A DNA stretch of 46,746 nucleotides from Gammaproteobacteria bacterium (lineage in GTDB: Bacteria > Pseudomonadota > Gammaproteobacteria > Pseudomonadales > Azotimanducaceae): contig JAJFKA010000187.1 in NCBI GenBank assembly GCA_021773555.1, positions 1 to 46,746 of the forward strand, written 5' to 3'. The first letter of the stretch is position 1. The number at the start of each line of letters is the position of its first letter. The notes beneath the pieces are model-generated. The model had not been told where the DNA came from, searched no databases, and worked only from the letters and a program-made list of their open reading frames with translations. The position numbers and the translations under genes were made by a program. This document shows positions 16,430-25,159 of this stretch, piece by piece.

Positions 16430-16933
16430 CTACAATTTCAATTGCATGGTTTGTTCCAGGAGATCGGATCCGACTCTTATGGGGATAGGCTCTCCCGTTG
16501 CCCTGAAACCCAGCCGCTCGTACAAACGACGCGCAGGCCGATCACCACAGGTTACCTCGAGTTCCATTGTCCTTGCACCGCGACCACGAGCCCAGCTTAA
16601 TGCCGTTTCCATCAGCGTATGTCCCAGTCCCCTGCCGCGGAATTCCGGGTCTACCCACATTTGGTAGAAATGTACCGTGTGGCTTTCCTCTCGCGGAATC
16701 GTTGCCCAGCCCAGGCACACAAACTGTTCATCAACCAGTGCAGTCATTGGCAGGTCCAAATCTGGTGTCGCCTGGGCCAGCCGATCTTTCCACTGCTCGT
16801 CAGTAAACATAATCGACCCTTCATAGGTACTGCCGAAAGCATCAGGTGATTCCTTTAAGGCCCGCAACCTCACGTCACGATACCGCTGCCAATCGGCCGC
16901 GACAATTATCCTGACAACTGGTTGATAGCTCAT
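16430..16933 (-). CDS. GNAT-family N-acetyltransferase
   Basis: A 167-residue GCN5-related acetyltransferase. The acetyl-CoA-binding motif A is FRGRGLGHTLMETALSWA (with the strand MWVDPE before it), and motif B is RPARRLYERLGFRATGEP. The N-terminal ALKESPDAFGSTYEGS is characteristic of GNATs annotated near the RimI/PhnO-like group. The ATG at 16933 follows AGGAAGGCT; a frame extending upstream to 17125 only overlaps the neighbouring remnant. The substrate is unknown. It is the last gene of the minus-strand run from 21.2 kb. Confidence 0.87.
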   Translation of the reverse strand: MSYQPVVRIIVAADWQRYRDVRLRALKESPDAFGSTYEGSIMFTDEQWKDRLAQATPDLDLPMTALVDEQFVCLGWATIPREESHTVHFYQMWVDPEFRGRGLGHTLMETALSWARGRGARTMELEVTCGDRPARRLYERLGFRATGEPIPIRVGSDLLEQTMQLKL

Positions 16934-17003
16934 AGCCTTCCTACAACTTCTAAAGCGGCACTCTGGATGCGAACCGCCATAATCCAATCCCGTGGATTCC
17001 CGT

Positions 17004-17147
17004 TCAGCCAGATGCTGACAGCCAATCCAGGGCTTCCTGCCTGTCCCGAAATATCTGGATCTGCTCCCTGGAGCCTCCCTGATAGTTCTGGTAAATCCTT
17101 GCCATACCGTGCGGGACCAGGGCATAACGGCAGTCCTGTAAGGGCAT
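17004..17147 (-). pseudogene. Short ORF resembling the C-terminus of a STAS/SpoIIAA-like protein
   Basis: A 47-codon frame (ATG at 17147) reads MPLQDCRYALVPHGMARIYQ and ends QIFRDRQEALDWLSASG. This resembles the end of SpoIIAA/STAS-like proteins of about 120 residues, which close with a VVP-x-YGMARMY segment and a VRVFRDxxEALAWL helix. The N-terminal two thirds are absent; the cation transporter gene ends 30 bp upstream. It is probably a 3' remnant left by deletion. A functional micro-protein cannot be excluded. Confidence 0.4.
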
Positions 17148-17177
17148 TCGGACGAAAACCCGCGCCGGTCGATAGAA

Positions 17178-17801
17178 TCAGGTTGCCACCTGCAGTTCCT
17201 TCATGGCGGAGGAAATGACCCGGGCGGAAGACCTGAGTAACAGAACCACAAGTGCACCAGCCACCACCATATCCGGCCAGCCGCTGCCGAACACCCACAC
17301 GGCACCAGCTGCAACAAATACCGACAGATTGGTCGCGATATCGTTGCGCGAGCATTCCCAGACCGAACTCATATTGATGTCTTCATTACGATGGCGCCAC
17401 AACAGACCCAGACATATGGAATTGGCTGCCAGTGCGATGAGGCTGAACGTACCCATAAGTTCAAACAGGGGGACTTCCGGGAACGCAAGCTTGTAGCCGA
17501 TCTGCACGGCCACAATGATTGCCGCCGTCAGGATCAGTGCCCCCTTAAACAGGGCAACCCTGGCTTTCTCGCTGCTGCCACTGGCAACGACCATGAGACT
17601 GAGCCCATAGGTCAGCGCATCGCCAAGGTTATCCAGGCTGTCAGCGAACAATGCAGAGGATTTAGCAAACTGCGCGGCGATGATGATGACCACAAACATG
17701 ATCGCATTGATAGCAAGGACGGCCTGCAAAGTACCCCGCTGATTATCTCTCAGTGCCTCAACAGCACAGTCATCATCGCAACAACCACTCATTTCAATCA
17801 C
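17178..17801 (-). CDS. Cation diffusion facilitator-family transporter, short form with Cys/Asp-rich N-terminus
   Basis: A 207-residue membrane protein with about six hydrophobic helices. Metal-site residues of the CDF family are recognisable: helix 2 has ALFADSLDNLGDALTYG (Asp-x3-Asp-Asn pattern) and helix 5 has ECSRNDIATNLSVF. The N-terminus MIEMSGCCDDDCAVEAL is rich in Cys and Asp and could bind metal. The usual cytoplasmic C-terminal domain is missing, as in compact CDF relatives. It probably moves Zn2+, Co2+ or a similar cation across the inner membrane. It is downstream of the VOC gene in the same direction (47-bp gap). Confidence 0.8.
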   Translation of the reverse strand: MIEMSGCCDDDCAVEALRDNQRGTLQAVLAINAIMFVVIIIAAQFAKSSALFADSLDNLGDALTYGLSLMVVASGSSEKARVALFKGALILTAAIIVAVQIGYKLAFPEVPLFELMGTFSLIALAANSICLGLLWRHRNEDINMSSVWECSRNDIATNLSVFVAAGAVWVFGSGWPDMVVAGALVVLLLRSSARVISSAMKELQVAT

Positions 17802-17848
17802 CTCCTGCTGTCAGAGCCGCACTTCTGACGCTCGATATGAACTTTCCG

Positions 17849-18244
17849 TTAACCGTGATCCTTGAAGCCTTTGTGGGTAGCAATCTGCCAGCGGTTCCCC
17901 CATCTGTCCTCAATCATCGCACGACGGTCCCCATAAGGCATTTCCTGCGGCACCTCGATAGCTCTCGCGCCGAGGGAAACGGCCCTTGCAAACGCTCCAT
18001 CTGTATCTTCAACGTAAACGTAGATGAATGAAACACTGGCGGAACGATCAAGCGTGTTTCCAATCATGATCAGACTCTCGCCGATCCACAACTCAGTCGG
18101 TCTGTCGGTATTGTAGTCTCCCGATGCACCGAAGACCTGCTGTAAAAATTGTACGAGTGCAGCAGGGTCCTCGACCGCGAGTCTTGGAATAACCGATGGC
18201 CAGCCTGGTGGAACGAAATTGTGTTTGTTACTCATCGTTGTCAC
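17849..18244 (-). CDS. VOC-family (glyoxalase/PhnB-like) protein
   Basis: A 131-residue protein with two beta-alpha-beta-beta-beta repeats. The first runs VIPRLAVEDPAALVQFLQQVFG to LIMIGN, the second SFIYVYVEDTDGAFARAVSLGA to MIEDRWGNRWQIATH. The EMPYGDRRAMIEDRWGN segment is typical of PhnB-like members. Metal-binding residues are not certain, so the activity (isomerase, dioxygenase or binding protein) is open. It lies directly downstream of the PhyH dioxygenase gene (26-bp gap) and may belong to the same operon. Confidence 0.82.
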   Translation of the reverse strand: MTTMSNKHNFVPPGWPSVIPRLAVEDPAALVQFLQQVFGASGDYNTDRPTELWIGESLIMIGNTLDRSASVSFIYVYVEDTDGAFARAVSLGARAIEVPQEMPYGDRRAMIEDRWGNRWQIATHKGFKDHG

Positions 18245-18270
18245 CTATTAATCCGCTCGTTCAATTGTGC

Positions 18271-19194
18271 CTATACCGCATCCCGATACAACCCCATATC
18301 CCACTCAGGATACCGTAGTTGTGCCAGGTTAACTGTTTGTTCCGTCCAGAACGTATCGCCTGGCGCAGGCACACCAAAGCAGGACAACTGTTCGGGAGTG
18401 CCGTGATTAAAGATTTTGTACCAGGGTTTCGTCTGGTGGAACGGCCAGGCCATATAACCGATCGAGTCATTTCCTGCTTTCTTGAAACAGGAAGTGACCG
18501 CAAACCGAAAGCCCTCCGGTATTGTCAGGTTGGTGCCACGGTGATACACATCGATGCCATAGGCGAAGAGCGAACCCGCAGGTGCAGCGGCGGACTGCTC
18601 GAAGGGCTTCAACTTGTCCTGATGAGCGAGATCGCCACTGAAGGTTGCAATCGGCACACCGGCTTTTCGCGCATCAGTTTTACTAACATAATGGGTTGGT
18701 CCGTGAGCTTCTGTCACATCAGTTATATAGATCAGGAAGGTAATGGCGTTCAGATGCTCATCACATGACGGGACCGTCAGGGTGTGATTACCGAAGTCAC
18801 AGTGAAACGGCTGGTCGAAATCTGCTTCACCGGTAAACTTTGCCCAGGCCTGATTCTGGTACAGGTGTACGCGATCAGTATCCAGCGCACTTTTTGCGAG
18901 CCGTATAAGCGCGGGATGCACTCCGAGCAGATTCAGTGCCGGTGAGCAATCAAATGGAATGTTTTCAAAATTGCGAAACTGGGCATCGTTAAAAGCGCCA
19001 ACCTGCCCAGGTTTTTTCCTGATCATAGGTTCGCCCGCCCCCTTCCGATCAGGGAAGACCCGCCAAAAATCCTCTACTACCGGTTCAATCTCTTGCTGGA
19101 TAAAAAAATTCGGTAGCTGAACGACGCCCTCGCGGCGCCACTCGAGAACATCCGCCGCTTTGAACCTGATATCCGTGCCCGATCGTTCCCTCAA
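18271..19194 (-). CDS. Phytanoyl-CoA dioxygenase-family Fe(II)/2-oxoglutarate oxygenase
   Basis: A 307-residue cupin-fold oxygenase. The iron site is visible as the HxD motif in PFHCDFGNH and the distal His in DVYHRGTNL, followed by the 2-oxoglutarate-binding Arg (FRFAVTS). It probably hydroxylates an organic substrate in the cytoplasm. The TTG at 19194 has GGAG at correct spacing and overlaps the hydrolase stop as TTGA. It is therefore translationally coupled to the alpha/beta hydrolase and the LLM oxidoreductase. The substrate is unknown, but the coupling suggests one pathway. Confidence 0.85.
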   Translation of the reverse strand: MRERSGTDIRFKAADVLEWRREGVVQLPNFFIQQEIEPVVEDFWRVFPDRKGAGEPMIRKKPGQVGAFNDAQFRNFENIPFDCSPALNLLGVHPALIRLAKSALDTDRVHLYQNQAWAKFTGEADFDQPFHCDFGNHTLTVPSCDEHLNAITFLIYITDVTEAHGPTHYVSKTDARKAGVPIATFSGDLAHQDKLKPFEQSAAAPAGSLFAYGIDVYHRGTNLTIPEGFRFAVTSCFKKAGNDSIGYMAWPFHQTKPWYKIFNHGTPEQLSCFGVPAPGDTFWTEQTVNLAQLRYPEWDMGLYRDAV

Positions 19195-19961
19195 ATTAAC
19201 TCCACCACTCTGTCCGTTGCCTCATAGATCGGCATATGCCCGCACTGCGGGATCTTGTGCAACTCAGCACCTTTAATCGCGTTGCAAAACGCATCTGCAT
19301 AAACCAGCGGTATCAAGGCGTCCTGTTCTCCCCAGATGAGTTTCGTCTGTGCCCTGATACGATAAAGACGTTTCGCAAGTCCACGGTCCGGAATTGGGAA
19401 CATCAGTTTACCGGCCATCCCCAGGCGCCGTGCGTTGCCAACCAGGAACTCAGTCAGGAATTCGGCATCGTTAAAATCCATCCCGGAAGCGAGCATCGCC
19501 TGCCCTTTTGCCTCATCGTGGAACAGCAGTCCGGGAAGCTCGTAAGGAAGCGTATTAAACAAGTCAGCAATCGGGTGCTCATCGAGCCACAATCCCGCTG
19601 AGGAAATCAGTACCAGTTCACCAATGTCGGCAGGAGCAATGGCGGCCATTTCCGCGGCGATCATCCCACCCATTGAATGCCCGACAAGCTTCGGCTTGTC
19701 CAGGCCCAACGCTGCGAGCACATCAAAAGTATGTAGCGCGATGGACTGCATATCATCGAGATCGTCTGCGCCTTCCAGTTCGCCGAATCCGGGCAACACG
19801 GGAGCGTACACACAGTACTTTTCTGCAAGCGCGTTAACAAACGGGTCGTTTTCGAGCAGGCCACCGGCACCATGTAAAAAGACCAAAGGCGCCCCGCTAC
19901 CGGCCTCAAAAACCTGCACTTGCATGCCTGGTTTCATCGTCTCATAAGTCGTACATTTCAT
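19191..19961 (-). CDS. Alpha/beta hydrolase
   Basis: A 256-residue alpha/beta hydrolase. The oxyanion-region motif VFLHGAGG lies near residue 28, the nucleophile Ser96 in GHSMGGM, the catalytic Asp in LIWGEQDALIP and the His in IPQCGHMPIYE, matching esterases and C-C bond hydrolases of meta-cleavage type. No signal peptide is present. The ATG overlaps the LLM gene stop (ATGA) and its own stop overlaps the dioxygenase start (TTGA), placing it in the middle of a coupled three-gene unit. It probably cleaves an ester, lactone or diketone formed by the flavin enzyme. Confidence 0.88.
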   Translation of the reverse strand: MKCTTYETMKPGMQVQVFEAGSGAPLVFLHGAGGLLENDPFVNALAEKYCVYAPVLPGFGELEGADDLDDMQSIALHTFDVLAALGLDKPKLVGHSMGGMIAAEMAAIAPADIGELVLISSAGLWLDEHPIADLFNTLPYELPGLLFHDEAKGQAMLASGMDFNDAEFLTEFLVGNARRLGMAGKLMFPIPDRGLAKRLYRIRAQTKLIWGEQDALIPLVYADAFCNAIKGAELHKIPQCGHMPIYEATDRVVELI

Positions 19962-21202
19962 GATGCAGCTCCTATCCCAGCCACACCGCTTCGATCAGCC
20001 TGCTCGGCCAGAGGACTTGTCCAGAAGCGATTGTCATCGGCATATTCCGGCCACATATCACGCAGCCTGGGCATCACCTGTTCTGCAAACAATTTCGATG
20101 AGTGGCGACATTTCTCGGCCGGCATATTACCGACGTGCATGAGGCAGAATATATTGCCAACCCGAAGCGACGTAATCAGGTTTTTCATCTGGTCCACCAC
20201 GGTATCCGGACTGCCTGCAATGACATAGCCATCCTTAATAAGTTGATCCCAGCTCATATTCGTCACGTTGCCCACTGCCTGACGGGTCATTTGTGAGGTG
20301 ACACCTGCTTTGAGTGTTTTGATGGTTCGATATCCCGGTGCGTCCGCGAACCCGGGATAGACATGCAGGCAGCGGTTGTAGAAATAATCGATGTGCTCCC
20401 GATAATACTTCTCCGCATCTGCATCGCTGTCCGCGACAATGATTGTCTGGGCAAAACCGCCCCGATAAGGCGACATATCCAGACCACGTTTATCGACCCG
20501 TTCCCAGTAACCATCCATTAATTGCTTGGCGCGGAGATAGCCGCTGAAACTCAGGTAGGAATAGTTGTATTCGTTGTCGAGGCAAAAATCATAGGTTTCA
20601 AGCGAACCGCCACCGGGGATAAAAATTGGCGGATTTTTCTGAATAGGTTTGGGCCAGCAGTTCACATAACGGAGTTTTGTGTACTCACCGTTAAACGCGA
20701 ACGGCTCATCTTCCTTCCAGGCCCGTTTAATCAGTTCATGCGCCTCGTTGTAACGTGGTCTTGTTTCCGCGGGAATCGTACCGTAACAATAATTGGTATC
20801 CATGGAAGTGCCCACCGGAAATCCTGCAACCAGCCGGCCACCCGAGATAACATCCAGCATGGCAAACTCCTCGGCAACCCTGATCGGCGGATTGTAAAGT
20901 GCAATAGAGTTGCCCAGTACGACCAGCGCAGCCCTCGATGTACGTCGCGAGAGTGCCGCAGCCATGATGTTCGGCGACGGCATCAGCCCATAAGCATTGG
21001 AATGATGTTCGTTCACCCCGATGCCGTCAAAGCCGAGTTCTTCTGCGTACTCAAGCAGGTCCAGGTAGGTGTTGTACACCTTGTGTCCTTCAACGGGGTC
21101 ATATAGTTTGCTTGGAATATCAACCCAGACTGAACGGTATGTCTCGCGAAAGTCATCGGGAAGATGCGGCCAGGGCATTAGGTTAAACCACGTGAATTTC
21201 AT
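19958..21202 (-). CDS. LLM-class (luciferase-like) flavin-dependent oxidoreductase
   Basis: A 414-residue TIM-barrel bacterial luciferase-like enzyme. Visible family features are LEYAEELGFDGIGVNEHHSN, LGNSIALYNPPIRVAEEFAMLDVISGGRLVAGFPVG and FIPGGGSLETYDF. It probably uses reduced FMN and oxygen to oxidise a hydrophobic substrate. The ATG at 21202 begins MKFTWFNLMPWPH, as is usual for this group, with AGGATGG upstream. It leads a coupled unit with a hydrolase and a PhyH dioxygenase. It is divergent from the serine hydrolase gene across about 100 bp. Confidence 0.9.
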   Translation of the reverse strand: MKFTWFNLMPWPHLPDDFRETYRSVWVDIPSKLYDPVEGHKVYNTYLDLLEYAEELGFDGIGVNEHHSNAYGLMPSPNIMAAALSRRTSRAALVVLGNSIALYNPPIRVAEEFAMLDVISGGRLVAGFPVGTSMDTNYCYGTIPAETRPRYNEAHELIKRAWKEDEPFAFNGEYTKLRYVNCWPKPIQKNPPIFIPGGGSLETYDFCLDNEYNYSYLSFSGYLRAKQLMDGYWERVDKRGLDMSPYRGGFAQTIIVADSDADAEKYYREHIDYFYNRCLHVYPGFADAPGYRTIKTLKAGVTSQMTRQAVGNVTNMSWDQLIKDGYVIAGSPDTVVDQMKNLITSLRVGNIFCLMHVGNMPAEKCRHSSKLFAEQVMPRLRDMWPEYADDNRFWTSPLAEQADRSGVAGIGAAS

Positions 21203-21305
21203 GGACCATCCTGATTTGTGAATAAGAGGTATACTTTTTACAAAAGCCCTCCATGGCTGTCCACCTGTTTCTTGATACGTCGCCAACTAAAAGGAAGTAC
21301 CACTG

Positions 21306-22691
21306 ATGAAACCGATCATGCTGCTAACAATAGGTATCGCTTCGCTTGCTTGCTCACTGTTTTTGACGGCCGCGACGGCAAGCCCAATCCCGTACCAGCA
21401 GCCCGGCGGTATCGCTGATCTTGAAGATCCTTTTATTGCCTCCGGTTACAACGCTTTATTTACCTGTTCAGCACATTTTGTGGCTCGCCGTCCGCTCGCT
21501 GATATCAAGGTGGTCGAGTTGGCCGATACAATCCCGTTAGGCCTGCCTGATCCCGTCATCGATTCCAAAAATATGACGGTTCGCGTCGGCACCGGTGAGA
21601 CCGCTAGAATCGCGGCGTATCGTCACGGTATGGGATGTACCCTGCTGCCACCGCAGTGGGGTATTGCGGACGTCCCGCGCCTGCCTTATGTGCAGTACCG
21701 GGAACCCGTTGATTTATCTCTGGTACCCTGGCCACTGGGAGACAATTATTCGGTCAAAAAATCCACTCGCCTGACAGACGTGTTATCGCGCGCCTTTGAC
21801 GGAAACTCATTCGGTGCGAACACCTTGACTGTCAGTGTCATCGTCTTAAAAGACGACGTCGTCATCGCAGAACAATATCGTGATGGGTTCGGACCCTATT
21901 CGGGTTATCGCACCTGGTCGACCGCCAAAAGTATCACCGGTGTGCTGATTGGTATCGCGACTGGCCAGGGGCTGCTCGACCCGGAACAACCCGCACCAGT
22001 TCCTGAGTGGCAAGCTCCCGGAGATGCGCGTAAAAATATTCTGCTCAAAGAATTGTTATGGATGTCGAGCGGACTCTACGGCGGTGGCAATAATACCGCG
22101 GCGGTTTATTTCGGCGGCCAGGACGTAATCAGCGCAGTAACAACAACCCAGTTGGAAGTGGATCCAGGCACTCGCTGGAAATACGCCAACAACGATACCC
22201 TGCTGGCGCTGCGCGCGCTTCGTCATCAGCTTGATGATGACCTGGCCTATCTGCGTTTCCCCTATGATGAATTACTGCATCCCATCGGCATGCATCACAC
22301 CTATATGGAGACCGACCATCAAGGCAATTTTATCGGCTCGAGTCAGGTTTACACCACCGCACGTGATCTTGCGCGGTTTGGCCTGTTACTCGTCAACGAT
22401 GGTGTCTGGCTCGGCAGGCGCATTCTACCGGCGGGCTGGATTGATTTTGTCAGCACCCCGGCAGCCACGCGTCCAACGGAGGCCGGCAAGCAGGGATACG
22501 GTGCCCAGTTCTGGCTATTTGGCGCCATCGACGGGTTGCCTGCAGATACCTTCACCTCCGCCGGCAACAAGGGGCAATATGTCACGGTGATTCGCAGCGC
22601 TGATGTTGTCGTGGTACGAACCGGTGTCGACCCTGCCGGGGCAAGATGGAATCAACCTCGGTTTACCAAAGCAGTCCTGAAAAGAATTTAA
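21306..22691 (+). CDS. Exported serine hydrolase of the class C beta-lactamase family
   Basis: A 461-residue protein with a signal peptide (MKPIMLLTIGIASLACSLFLTAATA). The serine penicillin-recognising fold begins about residue 145: S205-x-x-K208 in WSTAKSITG, the Tyr-x-Asn motif in KYANNDTLLAL, and a KGQYVTV segment in place of the KTG box. Members act as esterases, amidases or peptidases more often than as beta-lactamases. An extra N-terminal domain of about 110 residues precedes it and is not recognised. ATG at 21306 follows AAGGAAGTACCACTG. Confidence 0.88.
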   Translation: MKPIMLLTIGIASLACSLFLTAATASPIPYQQPGGIADLEDPFIASGYNALFTCSAHFVARRPLADIKVVELADTIPLGLPDPVIDSKNMTVRVGTGETARIAAYRHGMGCTLLPPQWGIADVPRLPYVQYREPVDLSLVPWPLGDNYSVKKSTRLTDVLSRAFDGNSFGANTLTVSVIVLKDDVVIAEQYRDGFGPYSGYRTWSTAKSITGVLIGIATGQGLLDPEQPAPVPEWQAPGDARKNILLKELLWMSSGLYGGGNNTAAVYFGGQDVISAVTTTQLEVDPGTRWKYANNDTLLALRALRHQLDDDLAYLRFPYDELLHPIGMHHTYMETDHQGNFIGSSQVYTTARDLARFGLLLVNDGVWLGRRILPAGWIDFVSTPAATRPTEAGKQGYGAQFWLFGAIDGLPADTFTSAGNKGQYVTVIRSADVVVVRTGVDPAGARWNQPRFTKAVLKRI

Positions 22692-22746
22692 ACTCGCGGC
22701 TCACGTATACCCGGGAATACCAAAATACCACAGACTGGAATTAGTT

Positions 22747-23811
22747 ATGGATTACGGACTCGCCGTCGCAACTTCAACCGACTCATGGAAGGTCGTTAAA
22801 AAAGCCGAATCCCTGGGGTTCAGTGATGCCTGGTTTTACGATACACAATTGCTGAATCCCGACGTGTTCGTCGGCATGGCTTTGGCGGCAGAACATACCT
22901 CAACAATTAATCTCGGTACGGGCGTGCTCATTCCCAGCAACCGTATTGCGCCGGTCGCCGCTAATGCGCTGGCCAGTATCAACAAACTGGCCCCGGGTCG
23001 AGTTAAGTTCGGTGTCGGTACCGGCTTCACCGGGCGGCGAACCATGGGGCAGACTGCCATGAAGCTTCAGGATATGGAGGCCTATATCAAGGATGTGCTG
23101 GGATTGTTGCACGGCGATATTATTGACTGGCGAAGCGAAGGCAAAGTACACCCGATCAGTTTTCTAAATCCCGACCTGGGATTGATCAATATTACTGACC
23201 CGATCGGTTTGTATGTTTCCGCTTTTGGTGAGAAGTCCAGAGCACTCACAGCGAAGCTCGGTGCCGGCTGGTTGAATTTCGGTGGAGCGCCGGAATCTGC
23301 GCTCAAGGCACTCGAGAATATGCGGGAGGTATGGCAGACAGGTCCGGCTGCCGATCAATCACTGGATGCCAACTTGTTTACTCTCGGCTGCGTGCTCGAC
23401 GAAAAAGAGTCCGCGACAAGTGCCCGCGCCCTGGCCCAGGCTGGCCCCCTGGTGGCTGTCGGATATCACTCACTGGTTGAGGGTTTCGCCGCCGAGATGA
23501 TCGGCTCAATCTTTCCGCCGGAGCGCGTTAAAGAAATCGAGGCCTACCGGGCTATTTATGAGCAGTATGAACCGGAGAATGCCAGGTACCTGACGCTGCA
23601 TCGCGGCCACCTGATGTTCACACGCCCTGAGGAAATACCCTTCATCACGGAATCACTGATTCTGGACTCCACCTTCACCGGCACGAAAGCACGATTGGTC
23701 GAGAAATTGCGTCAACTCGAAGACGGCGGCTATACGCAGTTCACCATCCAGGTTGTTGAGGGTCACGAAGATGCGATTGAGAACTGGGCTGATGTATTTG
23801 CGGCGGTTTAG
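22747..23811 (+). CDS. LLM-class flavin- or F420-dependent oxidoreductase
   Basis: A 354-residue luciferase-like barrel protein. It starts MDYGLAVATSTDSWKVVKKA and includes LGFSDAWFYDTQLL, INLGTGVLIPSNRIAPVAANALASINKLAPGR and FGVGTGFTGRRTMGQ, which are typical of the 5,10-methylene-H4MPT-reductase-like LLM branch. It may use FMN or F420; neither is diagnosed by the sequence alone. GGAATTAGTT precedes the ATG. The 3' end overlaps the convergent atoE gene by 4 nt. It follows the serine hydrolase in the same direction. Confidence 0.87.
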   Translation: MDYGLAVATSTDSWKVVKKAESLGFSDAWFYDTQLLNPDVFVGMALAAEHTSTINLGTGVLIPSNRIAPVAANALASINKLAPGRVKFGVGTGFTGRRTMGQTAMKLQDMEAYIKDVLGLLHGDIIDWRSEGKVHPISFLNPDLGLINITDPIGLYVSAFGEKSRALTAKLGAGWLNFGGAPESALKALENMREVWQTGPAADQSLDANLFTLGCVLDEKESATSARALAQAGPLVAVGYHSLVEGFAAEMIGSIFPPERVKEIEAYRAIYEQYEPENARYLTLHRGHLMFTRPEEIPFITESLILDSTFTGTKARLVEKLRQLEDGGYTQFTIQVVEGHEDAIENWADVFAAV

Positions 23812-25139
23812 AAGAAATACAACGCAATTGAAAAAAGGAAACCACTATAAACAAGTGCAAAAAAACAGTAACCCATCACCGCGCGTAACGGCACCTGGGC
23901 AATGGTAATCACCGGTACGATGCTGAGCGGCTGAATCAGATTGGTCCACTGGTCACCCAGGGCAACGGACATCGCAACACGTGGCACATCTGCATTTAGC
24001 GCGCGCGCAGTCTCCATCATGATCGGCCCCTGAACGGCCCACTGTCCGCCTCCTGAAGGAATGAAAATGTTTAACAAGCCGCCACTCAGAAAACTGAATA
24101 GTGGCAGCGACTCGGCATTGGATGCCTGCACAAAAAAATCGACCAGCATCGCTGCGAGTCCTGAAGCAGCCATCACTGCGGCAACACCGGAATAAAACGG
24201 ATACTGCAGCAGGAAAACCGAGGCGACCCGTCCACCTTCGATAATGATCTGCAGGTACTTCATCGGAGACCCGGCCAGCATCAAACCCGCAAACAGGAAT
24301 GTGAAGTTGAAGATGTCGAGCGTCAGCCCCAACCCTCGCTGAATAAAGTGCATGTACACGTAGCTGACAGCTACCAAAATGATGACAACATTTAACAGAC
24401 GGGATTGTTCGAGTCTTTCCGCGGGGGATTGCGGCGGGACTGCAGACTCTGTGCGGTCATCACTGCCAACAAGGGCCTCGGGAAACTCGGAGATATTTTC
24501 AGGACTGACCGGTGCAAGCAAAGACATTAACCAGGGTAATGTCACCAGCACCACTAACGCCAGGATCATATTCCAGGAAGTGAACAAGGTCTCGGTGATC
24601 GGCACGATTCCGGTTACAGATTCCAGGAAATGTCCCGGAGTTGCCAGTGTTAATCCCACGGAACTGGACAGACCCTGGTGCCAGATCACAAATCCTGAGA
24701 ATGCCGAGGCGACCAGCAGCGGGTAGTGAATTATAATGCCCCGCCGCCGACAGGATTCACCCACAGCTCTGGCGACGATCCCGGCGGTAATCAGCGCGAG
24801 TCCCCAGGATAATAATGCACAAATACCCGTGACCAGGCAGACCAGTACGTAGGCCATGCGCGGAGTACGAATCATTTCAGCCACTTTTAACAACAACTGA
24901 TGTACAGGCCGCGTGTTAGCCAGCGCATACCCGAACAACAGTGTCAGGGTAATCTGGTTGGTAAACTTGAGCAGATCCCAGAATCCACTGCCCCATGTTG
25001 AGATGGTATCGGCTATGCCGAAGTCTGCGACCGATATAGAAAGCAAAAAAGTGAATAAGGTAAGAATGATGGCGATTACAAAGGAATCCGGAATCCAGCG
25101 CATAAAAAACCGGACCAGCACATCTACACCTCGATGCAT
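23808..25139 (-). CDS. atoE: Short-chain fatty acid transporter (AtoE family)
   Basis: A 443-residue inner-membrane transporter with about 11 hydrophobic helices. It carries the family signature GGGQWAVQGPIMMETA near the middle of the C-terminal half, followed by GDQWTNLIQPLSIVPV, both characteristic of AtoE/short-chain fatty acid uptake proteins. The N-terminus VRFFMRWIPDSFVIAIILTLFTF also matches. The ATG at 25139 is preferred over 25187 because GGAG lies 7 nt upstream and it avoids overlap with the DksA-like gene. It is downstream of that gene in the same direction. No ato degradation genes are adjacent. Confidence 0.88.
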   Translation of the reverse strand: MHRGVDVLVRFFMRWIPDSFVIAIILTLFTFLLSISVADFGIADTISTWGSGFWDLLKFTNQITLTLLFGYALANTRPVHQLLLKVAEMIRTPRMAYVLVCLVTGICALLSWGLALITAGIVARAVGESCRRRGIIIHYPLLVASAFSGFVIWHQGLSSSVGLTLATPGHFLESVTGIVPITETLFTSWNMILALVVLVTLPWLMSLLAPVSPENISEFPEALVGSDDRTESAVPPQSPAERLEQSRLLNVVIILVAVSYVYMHFIQRGLGLTLDIFNFTFLFAGLMLAGSPMKYLQIIIEGGRVASVFLLQYPFYSGVAAVMAASGLAAMLVDFFVQASNAESLPLFSFLSGGLLNIFIPSGGGQWAVQGPIMMETARALNADVPRVAMSVALGDQWTNLIQPLSIVPVITIAQVPLRAVMGYCFFALVYSGFLFSIALYFF

Positions 25140-25159
25140 AAACTCGCTCCATAGCTCAG

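Noticed and set aside
16355-16432. Short minus-strand frame reading GLMGVREFISGG before TGA, overlapping the end of the GNAT gene.
   Set aside because: About 22 codons from its ATG with no ribosome-binding site or known family; probably chance.
21203-21305. TATACT-like sequence at 21230 as a promoter for the serine hydrolase gene.
   Set aside because: No -35 element at proper spacing on either strand.
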